Shown: positions 55,202 through 64,000 of the stretch, piece after piece | Numbering within the stretch: the stretch's first letter is position 1 | Layout: each line of letters begins with the position of its first letter | NCBI GenBank assembly: GCA_021647205.1 | Contig: JAKIVD010000017.1 | Location: forward strand, 16,577 to 80,576 | Direction of reading: 5' to 3' | Source: Bacteroidales bacterium | Lineage (GTDB): Bacteria > Bacteroidota > Bacteroidia > Bacteroidales > F082 | DNA: 64,000 nt | The notes under the pieces: generated by a model | What the model saw: only the letters and a program-made list of their open reading frames with translations | Told to the model about the DNA's origin: nothing | Databases searched by the model: none | Made by a program: the position numbers and the translations under genes

Positions 55202-56269
55202 TTATTCCTGGCGCAAAAGAAACTGCATCGTATCTACCCCGTCAGCGTATTCCCAAAGTTCAGGCTGCTGACTTTTACCAAAGGGGATTGAAGCTGAAAC
55301 TGCGGCAGCGACAACACATTGAATCTGTTCGGCTGATGCCTCCAGCTGTTTGTGCAGTGATTGTTCGTCCTGATAATACCCAAAGTTCAGTACGCTTACC
55401 GGCGAAGCGATTTGTTTTTCTTCTACCAGCAAAACCGTCCCGGTATCAAAATGTTTTCGTGAGTTCACCAGAAAGATGGCCTTGTTGTATTCGTAATTAT
55501 TAAAATACTTGTGGTTTTCAACGACCTTTTTTCGCTCACTCAACACATCCAGCAAAGGTGTAAAATCATAATCAACAGGAACAAATAATTTCGACACGTT
55601 ACGGCAACCCAGTCCGTAATACGAAAAAACATCATCGGCAAGCCCTTCCAGTTCGGCCCTCCCCTCCCCTCCGGTCAACACGGCCACAGCATTCCTGTTT
55701 TTGCGGATAATGTGGGGGTATTTCCCAAAATAATATTGAAAATAACGCGCCGAATTGTTACTTCCGGTGGCAATTACGGCCCAAAAGTTTTTGATGGGCA
55801 AAGTCGTGAAAGCAATCATGTCATTAAAACCCGGCTCAACGGCCAACAGCAGTCCGGCAATGGCCGGAAGCAGTTTCTCATCATCTGACGAGAGCTTTGC
55901 AAGCAGTTTATTTCCAGACATCAGCACCGACAAAAGATCGTGAAAGCCGACAGCCGGAATATTCCCGGCCATCACCACCGCAACGGTCCGGGCTTCCTTT
56001 TCTTTTTCGAGCAGTGGTAAATACTTCGCCAGCCATTTCTCCACTTTCTGTTTTTCGAGGCTGCTGCCCAAAGCCACCAACATTTGCCTCACGTTGGCTT
56101 CAACAAACCAGCCGTTATGCGACTGCTGTTCCTTTACTGTTTTCACCAGTTCCGCCAATGCTTCCTGTTCAGGCTTGCCCCTTCCGGATGGTGACGGCTT
56201 TCCCTCAAACGAGCGCAATAACACACCCAATCGTACAAATGCAGCAATCCTTTGAGTCAATTTCAACAT
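55202..56269 (-). CDS. Acyl-CoA reductase (LuxC-like)
   Basis: A 355-residue LuxC-family protein, the NADPH-dependent reductase of acyl-CoA to aldehyde. It contains [19 protein letters not shown], a probable nucleotide-binding stretch [22 protein letters not shown], and the catalytic-cysteine region [15 protein letters not shown]. The start at 56269 (MLKLTQRI) is chosen because a -7-like element lies just upstream. In Bacteroidota it often sits next to serC, as here (divergent). Physiological substrate unknown. Confidence 0.82.
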   Translation of the reverse strand: MLKLTQRIAAFVRLGVLLRSFEGKPSPSGRGKPEQEALAELVKTVKEQQSHNGWFVEANVRQMLVALGSSLEKQKVEKWLAKYLPLLEKEKEARTVAVVMAGNIPAVGFHDLLSVLMSGNKLLAKLSSDDEKLLPAIAGLLLAVEPGFNDMIAFTTLPIKNFWAVIATGSNNSARYFQYYFGKYPHIIRKNRNAVAVLTGGEGRAELEGLADDVFSYYGLGCRNVSKLFVPVDYDFTPLLDVLSERKKVVENHKYFNNYEYNKAIFLVNSRKHFDTGTVLLVEEKQIASPVSVLNFGYYQDEQSLHKQLEASAEQIQCVVAAAVSASIPFGKSQQPELWEYADGVDTMQFLLRQE

Positions 56270-56284
56270 ACTTTCAATTTTGTG

Positions 56285-56292
56285 CAAAGATA
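56285..56292 (-). promoter_or_regulatory. Candidate -7 element for the acyl-CoA reductase gene
   Basis: TATCTTTG on the minus strand, 15 nt before the ATG at 56269. It supports that start over an in-frame ATG at 56338. Confidence 0.4.
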
Positions 56293-56493
56293 AAAATTTA
56301 GGTGGCCACAGGCAGTCGCCAGTAGCTTCAGCAAACAAACCTCATTCTCGTTCACAAGAGCTTTCCCCCCATATTTATCTGTCCTTTTGGATATTAAGCT
56401 GAAAAGCTTTGTTCAACACCCCACAGGCATTAGCGGGCTTAAAAAATAGAAACAATCTAAACAAATTTTAAGCGTTCACATGCAAGTAAGTTA

Positions 56494-56501
56494 TATCTTT
56501 G
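56494..56501 (+). promoter_or_regulatory. Candidate -7 element for serC
   Basis: TATCTTTG, 25 nt before the serC ATG. Matches TAnnTTTG. The -33 region has no TTTG. Confidence 0.42.
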
Positions 56502-56526
56502 CAAGACTTTTAAAAAAATCGGAAAA

Positions 56527-57600
56527 ATGAAAAAACATAATTTCTACGCCGGGCCGTCCATCCTGCCGCAATATACCATTAAAAATACTGCAGAAGCCGT
56601 GCTGGACTTCGCCGGGACCGGACTTTCAATCATGGAAGTTTCACACCGCAGCAAAGAGTTTGTTGCCGTGATGGACGAAGCTCAGCAATTGTTCAAAGAC
56701 CTTTTAAAAATCCCGGAAGGATACTCTGTTTTATTCCTTGGCGGCGGGGCCAGTACCCAATTTGCCATGGTGCCCTTTAACCTGCTGAATAAAAAAGCCG
56801 CGTACCTGAACACCGGTGCCTGGTCAAAAAAAGCCATTAAAGAAGCACAGGCCATGGGCGAAATTGAGGTTGTGGCTTCCTCCGAGAACAAACTTTTCAA
56901 TTACATCCCGAAAGACTATGCAATTCCGGAAGACGCTGATTACTTCCATATTACAACCAACAACACCATTTACGGAACCGAAATTAAGTACGACCTGGAC
57001 TCGCCGGTTCCCCTGGTTGCCGACATGTCTTCCGATATTTTCAGCCGTCCGGTCGACATCTCGAAATATGCCCTGATTTACGGCGGCGCACAAAAAAACC
57101 TCGCCCCTGCAGGTGTTACTTTTGTCATTATCCGCGACGACATCCTCGGTAAAGTTGAGCGGAAAATTCCGACCATGCTGAACTACCAGACGCACATCGA
57201 CAAAGGAAGCATGTTCAATACGCCGCCTGTACTGCCGGTCTTTGCGGCTTTGCAAACCCTCAAATGGCTCAAACAAAATGGCGGGATCGAAGCCATGCAC
57301 AAAACCAACGAATACAAAGCCGGTCTACTTTACGATGAAATTGACAGAAATTCGCTGTTTAGGGCAACGGTTGTCGAACCATCTGACCGCTCACTGATGA
57401 ACATTTGTTTTGTGATGAAAGAAGGTTACGATGGTCTTGAAAATGCCTTTTACGATTATGCCACGGCACAGGGGATGGTTGGCATTAAAGGTCACCGCTC
57501 GGTTGGGGGCTTCAGGGCATCCACTTACAATGCCTTACCGGTAGAAAGCGTTGAGGCGCTGATAAAAACCATGCGCGATTTTGAAGAAAGTAATAAATAA
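56527..57600 (+). CDS. serC: Phosphoserine aminotransferase
   Basis: A 357-residue class V aminotransferase, full length for SerC. The PLP lysine is K190 in [12 protein letters not shown]. Other signature regions are [10 protein letters not shown] at the start and [16 protein letters not shown] near the end. It converts 3-phosphohydroxypyruvate and glutamate to phosphoserine, the second step of serine synthesis. The serA gene follows 31 nt later, so the two form an operon. Confidence 0.96.
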   Translation: MKKHNFYAGPSILPQYTIKNTAEAVLDFAGTGLSIMEVSHRSKEFVAVMDEAQQLFKDLLKIPEGYSVLFLGGGASTQFAMVPFNLLNKKAAYLNTGAWSKKAIKEAQAMGEIEVVASSENKLFNYIPKDYAIPEDADYFHITTNNTIYGTEIKYDLDSPVPLVADMSSDIFSRPVDISKYALIYGGAQKNLAPAGVTFVIIRDDILGKVERKIPTMLNYQTHIDKGSMFNTPPVLPVFAALQTLKWLKQNGGIEAMHKTNEYKAGLLYDEIDRNSLFRATVVEPSDRSLMNICFVMKEGYDGLENAFYDYATAQGMVGIKGHRSVGGFRASTYNALPVESVEALIKTMRDFEESNK

Positions 57601-57631
57601 GCATCATTTGAAAACTAAAAATACACCGAAA

Positions 57632-58552
57632 ATGACAAAAGTTCTGGTAGCAACAGTCAAGCCTTTCGCACCGGCAGCGGTGGAAGAAATCAAGAAGGTT
57701 TTTGCCAAGGCTGATTACACCTGCAGTTTTTTTGAGAAATACAACAACCAGGACGAACTGGTAAGCGCCGTAAGTGATGCCGATGCCATGATTGTCCGCA
57801 GTGATAAAATAACCCCCGAAGTCATTCAGGCAGCAGGGAACCTTAAGATTGTGGTGCGGGCAGGCGCCGGCTTCGACAATGTGAATCTGGAAGCTGCCAC
57901 GGCAAACAATGTTGTGGTGATGAATACCCCCGGGCAAAATTCAAATGCCGTTGCCGAACTTGCCATTGGCATGATGGTTTACCAGGCCAGGAACCATTTC
58001 AACGGAAGTTCCGGTACTGAGCTGAAAGGAAAAAAACTGGGTATCCACGCCTTTGGAAATGTTGGAAAATTAGTTGCCCGTATTGCCACAGGGTTTGGCA
58101 TGGATGTCTTTGCCTTCGACCCTTTCATCCAAAGAAGCGAGATGGAAGCTGAAGGGGTAAGGGTTTTTGAAAGTACCGAAGAATTGTACGCACATTGTGA
58201 TTATGTTAGCCTGCACATCCCCGCCAATAAGCACACGCTGCAATCCATCAATTACAAACTGCTCTCCAAAATGAAAGCCGGGGCCTGCCTCGTGAATACC
58301 GCACGCAAAGAAGTCATCCACGAAGAAGGGCTGGTAAAAGTATTTGAAGAAAACCCATCTTTTAAGTATGTGTCGGATATTGCGCCCGACAACAAGGGTT
58401 TGCTCACAAAGCGGTTCGCTGACCGCTGCTTTTTTACCCCCAAGAAAATGGGGGCACAAACTGCCGAAGCCAACATCAATGCCGGTATTGCCGCAGCACA
58501 ACAAATTATTGCTTTTATTGAATCGGGCGATACCACCTTCAAGGTGAATTAA
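57632..58552 (+). CDS. serA: D-3-phosphoglycerate dehydrogenase, short form
   Basis: A 306-residue D-isomer-specific 2-hydroxyacid dehydrogenase: substrate-binding half, NAD-binding Rossmann half (GIHAFGNVGKLVA; the family's third glycine is G, with F replacing a usual residue), and catalytic residues in NTARKEVIHEEGL and FFTPKKMGAQT, where a catalytic His would be expected and is not obvious. It lacks the ACT regulatory domain, as in other Bacteroidota. Next to serC it makes phosphohydroxypyruvate for serine. Start at 57632 fits the Rossmann N-terminus; an in-frame ATG at 57581 lies inside serC. Confidence 0.9.
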   Translation: MTKVLVATVKPFAPAAVEEIKKVFAKADYTCSFFEKYNNQDELVSAVSDADAMIVRSDKITPEVIQAAGNLKIVVRAGAGFDNVNLEAATANNVVVMNTPGQNSNAVAELAIGMMVYQARNHFNGSSGTELKGKKLGIHAFGNVGKLVARIATGFGMDVFAFDPFIQRSEMEAEGVRVFESTEELYAHCDYVSLHIPANKHTLQSINYKLLSKMKAGACLVNTARKEVIHEEGLVKVFEENPSFKYVSDIAPDNKGLLTKRFADRCFFTPKKMGAQTAEANINAGIAAAQQIIAFIESGDTTFKVN

Positions 58553-58728
58553 TATTTGGCTTAAGTTTGCAGTCTTTGTAGCGGGCATACTTTTGTCAGC
58601 CTGCTGATTTAAATGGAATTAAACGGAGTATATATTTTCATGCCATTAAAACCAAAACGAAGCAGACAATAAAATAATCAATTGACACCAATTTAACCAA
58701 AACCATTAATAAATTAAATTTTTTAACT

Positions 58729-59262
58729 ATGTACGACCAAGAAGAAAGACCAGCAGAAGAAAAAGTAGAGAAAGCCGAAAGGATCCCTACATTTTTCAGG
58801 TTTGAGGATTTAAGAGTCTATCACAAATCACTCGACTATCTCGTTTGGCTCCAGGACATTAGCATGCTATTTCCTGAGAATGAGAAATCTCAACTGGCAG
58901 CCCGCTTTAATGATGCTGCCAGAAACATTTCCTTTTACATTGCTGAGGGTTCGGCAAGGAACAAAGTACAGTTTATTCATTACCTGAAGATGGCCAAGAG
59001 TTCCATCCGGGAATGTCTCGTGTTCACCACGCTCTCCTTCCGTTCCAACTACATTTCGGATACTTACGAAGATATTTCCAGAAATTACCTGATGGAAATG
59101 ACCAAAATGATAGGTGCTTTGATTTCGTCATTGCAGCGCTCAGCCGGGTTTAACAACAACAACAATTATAACAACAACCGCTACACAGAAAATCAAAACA
59201 GCCATTACGGCAATTATGTGAGCGAGGGGAATGCAGAGAATGAAGCCCGCGGAAATTATTAA
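58729..59262 (+). CDS. Four-helix-bundle protein (23S rRNA-IVP family)
   Basis: A 177-residue protein whose residues 22-135 match the S23/IVP-derived four-helix-bundle family (FEDLRVYHKSLDYLVWL ... SYIAEG-like FYIAEGSARN ... LKMAKSSIREC). The family was first found inside 23S rRNA genes, but many copies are free-standing as here. The C-terminal tail is asparagine-rich (NNNNNYNNNRYTENQNS), probably disordered. Function unknown. Lies between serA and the DUF1015 gene and ends at a terminator. Confidence 0.82.
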   Translation: MYDQEERPAEEKVEKAERIPTFFRFEDLRVYHKSLDYLVWLQDISMLFPENEKSQLAARFNDAARNISFYIAEGSARNKVQFIHYLKMAKSSIRECLVFTTLSFRSNYISDTYEDISRNYLMEMTKMIGALISSLQRSAGFNNNNNYNNNRYTENQNSHYGNYVSEGNAENEARGNY

Positions 59263-59280
59263 ACCGCAACAATTATAATT

Positions 59281-59320
59281 GGACCTGGTTTGCGGTTTTC
59301 CCGCGGGCCGGGTCTTTTTT
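59281..59320 (+). terminator. Rho-independent terminator
   Basis: Stem GACCTGG (59282-59288) with CCGGGTC (59308-59314, one G-U pair) followed by six T (59315-59320). A second overlapping stem AAACCGCAA / TTGCGGTTT lies just upstream. It ends the four-helix-bundle gene. Confidence 0.7.
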
Positions 59321-59345
59321 AACACAGTTCAAATTTGAGACTACC

Positions 59346-60593
59346 ATGGCAGTATTAAAAGCATTCAAAGGCCTGCGGCCACCGCAGGAGATTGTAAAAC
59401 AGCTTGCCTCACGCCCTTACGATGTGCTCAATTCGGCTGAGGCACGCCTTGAGGCAGAAGGCAACCCTTACAGCCTTCTTCATATTATTAAGCCGGAGAT
59501 TGACCTTCCGGCCGGGACCAATCTTTACAGTCACGAGGTGTACGCTAAAGCCAGGGCGAACTTCGATGCCTTCAGGAAAAAAGGGTGGTTGGCTCCCGAT
59601 GCTGACGATTACCTCTATATTTATGCCCAGACCATGTTCGGCAAAACACAGTATGGAATTGTAGGCTGTGCCAGCGTGGCGGATTATATGAACAATGTCA
59701 TCAAAAAGCACGAACTTACGCGCCCCGATAAGGAAGAAGACCGGATGAAGCACGTCCGCATTACCAATGCCAATATGGAGCCAGTCTTTTTCTCTTACCC
59801 TGCTGTGGCCGAAATTGATGAAATTGTTGCCGGTTTCGTAGAAAATAACTCAGCGGTTTACAACTTTACCGGTGATGATGAAGTAGGGCACCACTTCTGG
59901 GTAATAAAAGACAAAGCCACCAACGACCGGATCATTGCACTTTTTGATGCCCTGCCCGCGACTTATGTTGCCGATGGCCATCACCGGACAGCAGCAGCTG
60001 CCCTGGTAGGCAATGAAAAACGAAAGGCCAACCCAAATCACACGGGCCGCGAAGAATATAACTTTTTTCTTGCCGTACATTTTCCCGACAACCAACTCAC
60101 CATTATCGATTACAACCGCGTGGTGAAAGACCTCAACGGTAATTCGACGGGGGATTTCTTAAGCAAACTCGAAAAAGGATTTCTGATCAAAGAATTGGGT
60201 ACTGACATTTATAAGCCCGTTGCATTGCACGAGTTTTCAATGTACCTGGAAGGAAAATGGTATTCGCTTAGCGCGAAGGAAAGTACCTATGATGACAACG
60301 ACCCCATCGGCGTGCTGGATGTTACCATCCTGACAAACGAAGTACTGGAACCCATTTTGGGAATAGAAGACCTCCGGCGTTCTAAACGCATTGACTTTGT
60401 GGGCGGTATCCGCGGACTTGGCGAATTGAAGAAACGGGTGGACAGTGGCGAGATGAAAGTGGCCTTTGCCCTGTACCCTGTCAGCATGAAACAACTTATC
60501 GACATTGCCGACAGCGGGAAAATCATGCCGCCGAAAACTACATGGTTTGAACCAAAACTGCGCTCCGGACTTGTCGTTCACCAACTGGACTAA
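59346..60593 (+). CDS. DUF1015 family protein
   Basis: A 415-residue DUF1015 protein (conserved F-K-G-L-R-P near the N-terminus; RPYDVLN; ATYVADGHHRTAAA in the middle with two histidines that may bind phosphate or metal; FVGGIRGLGELKKRV near the end). Function unproven. It is often encoded beside serC/serA in anaerobic bacteria, as here, which suggests a link to serine or one-carbon metabolism. Full length. Confidence 0.88.
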   Translation: MAVLKAFKGLRPPQEIVKQLASRPYDVLNSAEARLEAEGNPYSLLHIIKPEIDLPAGTNLYSHEVYAKARANFDAFRKKGWLAPDADDYLYIYAQTMFGKTQYGIVGCASVADYMNNVIKKHELTRPDKEEDRMKHVRITNANMEPVFFSYPAVAEIDEIVAGFVENNSAVYNFTGDDEVGHHFWVIKDKATNDRIIALFDALPATYVADGHHRTAAAALVGNEKRKANPNHTGREEYNFFLAVHFPDNQLTIIDYNRVVKDLNGNSTGDFLSKLEKGFLIKELGTDIYKPVALHEFSMYLEGKWYSLSAKESTYDDNDPIGVLDVTILTNEVLEPILGIEDLRRSKRIDFVGGIRGLGELKKRVDSGEMKVAFALYPVSMKQLIDIADSGKIMPPKTTWFEPKLRSGLVVHQLD

Positions 60594-60609
60594 TAATAAA
60601 AACAGGATC

Positions 60610-60786
60610 ATGGAAACAAAAGAAAAAGTACTTGAAACGCTTCAGCAAGCGGACAAGCCACTCAAAGGCGCCGAGATTGCAGAATTAAGCGGCATCGAAA
60701 AAAAGGACGTTGACAAAGCCATCAAGTCTTTAAAAACAGAGGGGCTTATCGAATCGCCGAAACGCTGTTTTTATACAACCAAATAG
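60610..60786 (+). CDS. Small winged-helix protein
   Basis: A 58-residue protein with a helix-turn-helix reading (QQADKPLKGAEIAELSGIEKKDVDKAIKSLKTEGLI), a compact winged-helix domain. It starts 16 nt after the DUF1015 stop and ends at a strong terminator. A small DNA-binding or regulatory protein, role unknown. A longer in-frame start at 60505 is inside DUF1015. Confidence 0.7.
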   Translation: METKEKVLETLQQADKPLKGAEIAELSGIEKKDVDKAIKSLKTEGLIESPKRCFYTTK

Positions 60787-60812
60787 ATTTATCAATCTTA
60801 AAAAATGACAAA

Positions 60813-60838
60813 GCGAACCCCAGGGTTCGCTTTTTTTT
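60813..60838 (+). terminator. Rho-independent terminator
   Basis: A perfect 7-bp stem GCGAACC-CCAG-GGTTCGC (60813-60830) followed by eight T (60831-60838). It closes the DUF1015/winged-helix unit. Confidence 0.92.
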
Positions 60839-60924
60839 GTCCGGTTTCCTGCAGGAAAGTTATCTTTAAGCCTTAATTGTGTAACAATTCAAAACGGCCA
60901 CCGTCCTTAAAACAGATTGCACAG

Positions 60925-61494
60925 ATGAGCATGAAGGAAAAACACGCAGACATTCACCAGGACTTAATCCGTTCCTGCCGAAAGAACAACAAAACCGCTC
61001 AGCTTAGCATCTACAAATTGTACTACAAAGCCATGTTCAATACCAGCTTAAGAATTGTCAACAATGTCGAGGATGCGGAAGACATTATGCAGGAAGCCTT
61101 CTTGGAAGCGTTCAGAAAAATAAGCACTTACAGGGGCAATGGCAGTTTTGGTGGCTGGCTGAAAAGAATTGTCATCAACAGATCGCTTGACTTTGTGAAA
61201 GCCCGGCAGACCAGAATCAGCCTCGGTCGAAAAATAATGGAAATGGAAACACCGGAGCCGGAAGATGGCGACGAACCAACAGATATTGATGTCCGGCTGG
61301 ATGAAGTGAAAACCGCAATGAAAAAACTTCAGGAGAACGACCGTATCATCCTGGCCCTTTTTCTTCTCGAAGGCTACGACCACGGGGAAATCGCCCGGAT
61401 ACTCGGTATTCCGTACGGAAATGTCAGAACAAGATATTCGAGGGCAAAGCAAAAACTGATGAAGGAAATCATGGAATCAAGAAACAATAATTAA
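60925..61494 (+). CDS. ECF-type RNA polymerase sigma factor
   Basis: A 189-residue sigma-70 ECF factor. Region 2 spans about 20-90 (EDAEDIMQEAFLEAFRKI, GSFGGWLKRIVINRSLD) and region 4 spans about 130-185 with the helix-turn-helix DHGEIARILGIPYGNVRTRYSRAKQKL. Start at 60925 (MSMKEKHAD); an upstream GTG at 60877 is possible. Followed 7 nt later by an anti-sigma-like membrane protein and then two surface proteins, suggesting it controls them. Confidence 0.9.
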   Translation: MSMKEKHADIHQDLIRSCRKNNKTAQLSIYKLYYKAMFNTSLRIVNNVEDAEDIMQEAFLEAFRKISTYRGNGSFGGWLKRIVINRSLDFVKARQTRISLGRKIMEMETPEPEDGDEPTDIDVRLDEVKTAMKKLQENDRIILALFLLEGYDHGEIARILGIPYGNVRTRYSRAKQKLMKEIMESRNNN

Positions 61495-61501
61495 CAAGGC
61501 C

Positions 61502-62074
61502 ATGTTGCAATTAGAAGATAAAATACGAAAACATGCTGATAAGTTCAACGAAAGGGAACCTTCTGCGGAGCATTTCTCACGTTTCTACAAACGGCTTGAA
61601 GAACAAGCTGCAAGGCGCCGAATTATCAACCGGAAAAAGGCCTTCAGCTATGCAGCCACAGCCCTGGCCCTTCTTTCTGCTTCCTATTTTACTTATTATG
61701 TATTGAGCAACCGGCCGGCGCAACCTTCGTCAAGCCAGGTAACAAGAATTGTGTTTTCTGAGGAGCTGAGCGAGGTTTTGGATTATTACGAAGCAGTTTC
61801 AAAACTGAAAGAAGATGAAATTGAACAACTTGCCCCGAGCCCGGAAGAAGCGGCAACAATCAGAAAGCATGCAGCGAGGCAAATGGAAAATATTGATGCC
61901 TCACTGGCACAAATTGAAAAAGAATACATGAAAGACCCGGGGAACGAACAATTCAGGGCACTGCTGGTCAACACCAAACGTAAAAAACTTGAAGTCATGG
62001 ACCAGATTACGAGGCAAATGGAAATAAGCTATTCCGGTTACCATGCAGGCAATAAATCAACTATCCGGTTTTAA
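61502..62074 (+). CDS. Putative anti-sigma-like single-pass membrane protein
   Basis: A 190-residue protein: cytoplasmic N-terminus (about 1-45) with several basic and acidic residues, one transmembrane helix (about 46-66, FSYAATALALLSASYFTYYVL), and a helical periplasmic part. Size, topology and position right after the ECF sigma gene fit an anti-sigma factor, though I see no recognised zinc anti-sigma motif (no H-x3-C-x2-C). Role inferred. Confidence 0.6.
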   Translation: MLQLEDKIRKHADKFNEREPSAEHFSRFYKRLEEQAARRRIINRKKAFSYAATALALLSASYFTYYVLSNRPAQPSSSQVTRIVFSEELSEVLDYYEAVSKLKEDEIEQLAPSPEEAATIRKHAARQMENIDASLAQIEKEYMKDPGNEQFRALLVNTKRKKLEVMDQITRQMEISYSGYHAGNKSTIRF

Positions 62075-62091
62075 AAGCACTACGCTGTAAG

Positions 62092-62111
62092 CCGACGGGT
62101 TAACCCGTCGG
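62092..62111. other. Perfect 20-bp palindrome between operon genes
   Basis: CCGACGGGTT/AACCCGTCGG, which can form an 8-bp hairpin with a TTAA loop. No T-run follows, so it is more likely a processing/attenuation hairpin or protein-binding site than a terminator. It lies in the 75-nt gap between the anti-sigma-like gene and the next gene. Confidence 0.6.
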
Positions 62112-62149
62112 TTCACACACGAAAATGATTATTTCAAAATTATAAACAG

Positions 62150-63211
62150 ATGAGAACTTTAAAAACAGTAATTAGCATAACCATCCTGCTTTTTTTAACC
62201 ACCGGCCAACTGAACCGGCTTGTGGCGCAGCAACAAAATAAAAAGGTAATTTACGAAAACAATTTCGACATTAACTCAAACGCCAGCCTTGTCGTGAACC
62301 AGGAGTTTGGCAAGATGGTTTGCAGTAACTGGGACAAAGAAACCATTTCTGTAAAGGTAACGGCTCGCTGGAAAACCGGGGACGCTTCCAAAGCACAAAA
62401 AATGATTGATAAAGTGGAACTGCATGTCCGTGGCGACCACGACCAAGTAGTTGTTTTCTGCAAGCCCGGGAAGCAAGGTTCAAATGAAAACAACAAACTC
62501 TCCCTTGAAATTGAAATTTTCATGCCCAAATCCATCAACCTGCGCGTGAAACAAAAATTCGGTTTTACATTCATTGAAACCGTGGACGGAACGACGGATA
62601 TCTCTTGCGAATACGGTACACTTAACATAAACAAACTAAACAACAACGAGAACAAAATCAGGCTTGCCTTCGGCGATGGTTCAGTACAACACCTCACGGC
62701 AGGAAATATAAAAATAAGTTATTCCGGTTTCGAAATGAAAACCGCCGGTAATATTTCAGTCAGGTCAGAATATTCAGACATAAACATTACACAAAAAGTG
62801 CGGGTGCTGCGCATCAACCTTGAAGGGGGAAACCTGGAAGCAGGCAAAGTTGCCGAGTTAATGCTCGAAGCAAAATACGCCAATGTGGAGATAGACGAAC
62901 TCTCCCTCTCCATGGAAGCAGAAACTGCTTACGGAAGCGTGGTGGTGGATTTCGTAAGCCCTGGTTTCCAAAAAGTCTCCATCCAAAACCGCTACGGTTC
63001 TGTTGAATTGGGGATAGATCCGGCAGCCGTTTATGCTTTCGAAGCCGAATCGACTTTCGGGGAAATTGAATTTCCTGAAAGTCAGGCAAAGTTTTCGTAC
63101 AGAAAGAAAACGAACTCTGGCGCCTCATTCAAGGGTGTGATTGGCCAGGGTAAAACACGGTCGGAGGTCAGCATTGAGAACCATTTTGGCCAGGTTAGCA
63201 TTTCTAATTAG
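62150..63211 (+). CDS. DUF4097-like beta-helical surface/periplasmic protein
   Basis: A 353-residue exported protein (signal about 1-26). The middle (about 45-330) consists of repeated short beta strands with the pattern ISCEYGTLNI, IKISYSGFEM, ISVRSEYSDI and YGSVELGI, a right-handed helix-like fold of the DUF4097/DUF2807 type. Probably periplasmic or surface. In the ECF sigma operon, so likely under its control. Function unknown. Confidence 0.75.
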   Translation: MRTLKTVISITILLFLTTGQLNRLVAQQQNKKVIYENNFDINSNASLVVNQEFGKMVCSNWDKETISVKVTARWKTGDASKAQKMIDKVELHVRGDHDQVVVFCKPGKQGSNENNKLSLEIEIFMPKSINLRVKQKFGFTFIETVDGTTDISCEYGTLNINKLNNNENKIRLAFGDGSVQHLTAGNIKISYSGFEMKTAGNISVRSEYSDINITQKVRVLRINLEGGNLEAGKVAELMLEAKYANVEIDELSLSMEAETAYGSVVVDFVSPGFQKVSIQNRYGSVELGIDPAAVYAFEAESTFGEIEFPESQAKFSYRKKTNSGASFKGVIGQGKTRSEVSIENHFGQVSISN

Positions 63212-63250
63212 TTTTTTCAATTTCACATTTAACAATAAAAACAGAAAACC

Positions 63251-64000
63251 ATGAAAACCTCAATCCATCGAATCACCACCCTCCTTGTCAGCCTTCTTCT
63301 TTTTTCCGGCAGCCTGCTTCAGGCACAAGTGAGGGGAAACGGTCATGTAGTCAACGAAGCGCGGAATCCCGGCACATTCACAAGCATCGAGGTCAACAAT
63401 TCAGCTGACATTTACATCACGAAAGGCAGTTCCAACAGCATCACGGTAACAGCAGACGAAAACCTCTTGCCCATTATCAGGACCGAAGTTTCCGAAGGCG
63501 TGCTCAAAGTCAGCAGTACCAAAAGTTACTCCCGGGCCCGGACGCTGGAAGTACACGTAACAATGACAAGGATAGATAAACTCACGAGTTCAGGCTCCGG
63601 TGACATTTATTGCCGGGACGCCATTTCCGGAGACGGTGTAATTGTCCGCCTCAATGGCTCCGGAGACCTGCAAGCAGAGTTTGCCGTCAAAAACCTGGAA
63701 CTGCAACTGAACGGCTCGGGGGATGTGGAACTAAGCGGTGTTCGCGGAAAACTGGAGATTCGTATTTCCGGCTCAGGGGATGTGGAAGCGGACAACCTTC
63801 AACTGGAAAGCTGCCGCGTGAAAATACTGGGTTCCGGTGATGTAAGACTCAGGGGCAGTACCGTAGAACTAAGCATCCGCCAGGTAGGCTCCGGCGATGT
63901 GAACGCCTACAGCCTGAAGGCCGTTAACGTTGAGGTGAGCAATTCGGGTTCCGGTGACATTATCGTGAATGCCATCGAAAAGCTGAACGTAGAACTGAAT
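63251..64000 (+). CDS. DUF2807 (head GIN domain) protein, 3' end outside the window
   Basis: Partial, cut by the window end: 250 codons seen. Signal peptide MKTSIHRITTLLVSLLLFSG, then repeated S-G-S-G-D-(I/V) turns about every 19-20 residues (SSGSGDIY, NGSGDLQ, NGSGDVE, SGSGDVE, LGSGDVR, VGSGDVN, SGSGDII). This is the single-stranded beta-helix of the auto-transporter adhesin head GIN family. It is the fourth gene of the ECF operon. Probably an exported surface protein. Confidence 0.82.
   Translation, partial: MKTSIHRITTLLVSLLLFSGSLLQAQVRGNGHVVNEARNPGTFTSIEVNNSADIYITKGSSNSITVTADENLLPIIRTEVSEGVLKVSSTKSYSRARTLEVHVTMTRIDKLTSSGSGDIYCRDAISGDGVIVRLNGSGDLQAEFAVKNLELQLNGSGDVELSGVRGKLEIRISGSGDVEADNLQLESCRVKILGSGDVRLRGSTVELSIRQVGSGDVNAYSLKAVNVEVSNSGSGDIIVNAIEKLNVELN

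Noticed and set aside
58729..59262. Intervening sequence within a 23S rRNA gene
   Set aside because: No rRNA sequence surrounds it; the flanks are protein-coding genes and a terminator.

Overview
The window reads as a chromosomal segment of a Bacteroidota member, probably Bacteroidales-like and anaerobic. The signs are a type IX secretion C-terminal sorting domain, TAnnTTTG-type promoter elements, a LytS/LytTR two-component pair, DUF2807 and DUF1015 proteins, a type-B L31, and a serC-serA-DUF1015 block. No rRNA, tRNA, CRISPR array, insertion sequence or prophage was recognised.

Region 1 (1-1767) holds two small lipoprotein genes and a gene-free stretch. Region 2 (1768-28627) is the main feature. 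It is an almost unbroken, same-strand catabolic cluster of about 27 kb for anaerobic breakdown of aromatic acids through benzoyl-CoA. It encodes a four-subunit ATP-dependent class I benzoyl-CoA reductase (order C-B-A-D), an ADP-forming acyl-CoA synthetase, a ketopantoate-reductase-like protein, and the ring hydration, oxidation and cleavage set (dch, had, oah). A divergent NRAMP-like transporter, a second smaller 2-hydroxyacyl-CoA dehydratase/reductase pair, a thiolase and a 3-hydroxyacyl-CoA dehydrogenase/enoyl-CoA hydratase fusion follow. The cluster ends with a molybdenum hydroxylase module (MocA-like, XdhC, FAD subunit, fused 2Fe-2S/Mo subunit) and an SDR. Together the enzymes can take benzoyl-CoA, and possibly 4-hydroxybenzoyl-CoA, to 3-hydroxypimelyl-CoA and on through beta-oxidation. 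No aromatic CoA ligase of the AMP-forming type, ferredoxin, glutaryl-CoA dehydrogenase or dedicated regulator is visible here.

AT-richer genes interrupt or flank the cluster: a DUF1016 nuclease, a T9SS-exported protein wedged between two subunits of the Mo enzyme, and a Fic protein plus MazEF. A second thiolase follows them at 30603.

Region 3 (31915-37160) has an EamA transporter, an octanucleotide tandem array with inverted-repeat ends, an Lgt homologue, an inositol monophosphatase, DUF2061 and NfeD membrane proteins, and a nitrilase-family pseudogene. Region 4 (37165-56269, mostly minus strand) is general cell biology: a LytTR two-component system, a YadA-head-like repeat protein, a C-terminal processing protease, a degraded metallopeptidase with a lipoprotein, a PagL-like protein, a fused 2-oxoacid dehydrogenase E1, an outer-membrane barrel, Lon, a GlmU-family protein, L31 and a LuxC-like acyl-CoA reductase. 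Region 5 (56527-64000) has serC, serA, a four-helix-bundle protein, a DUF1015 protein, a winged-helix protein, and an ECF sigma factor operon with an anti-sigma-like protein and two adhesin-like surface proteins, the last cut by the window end.
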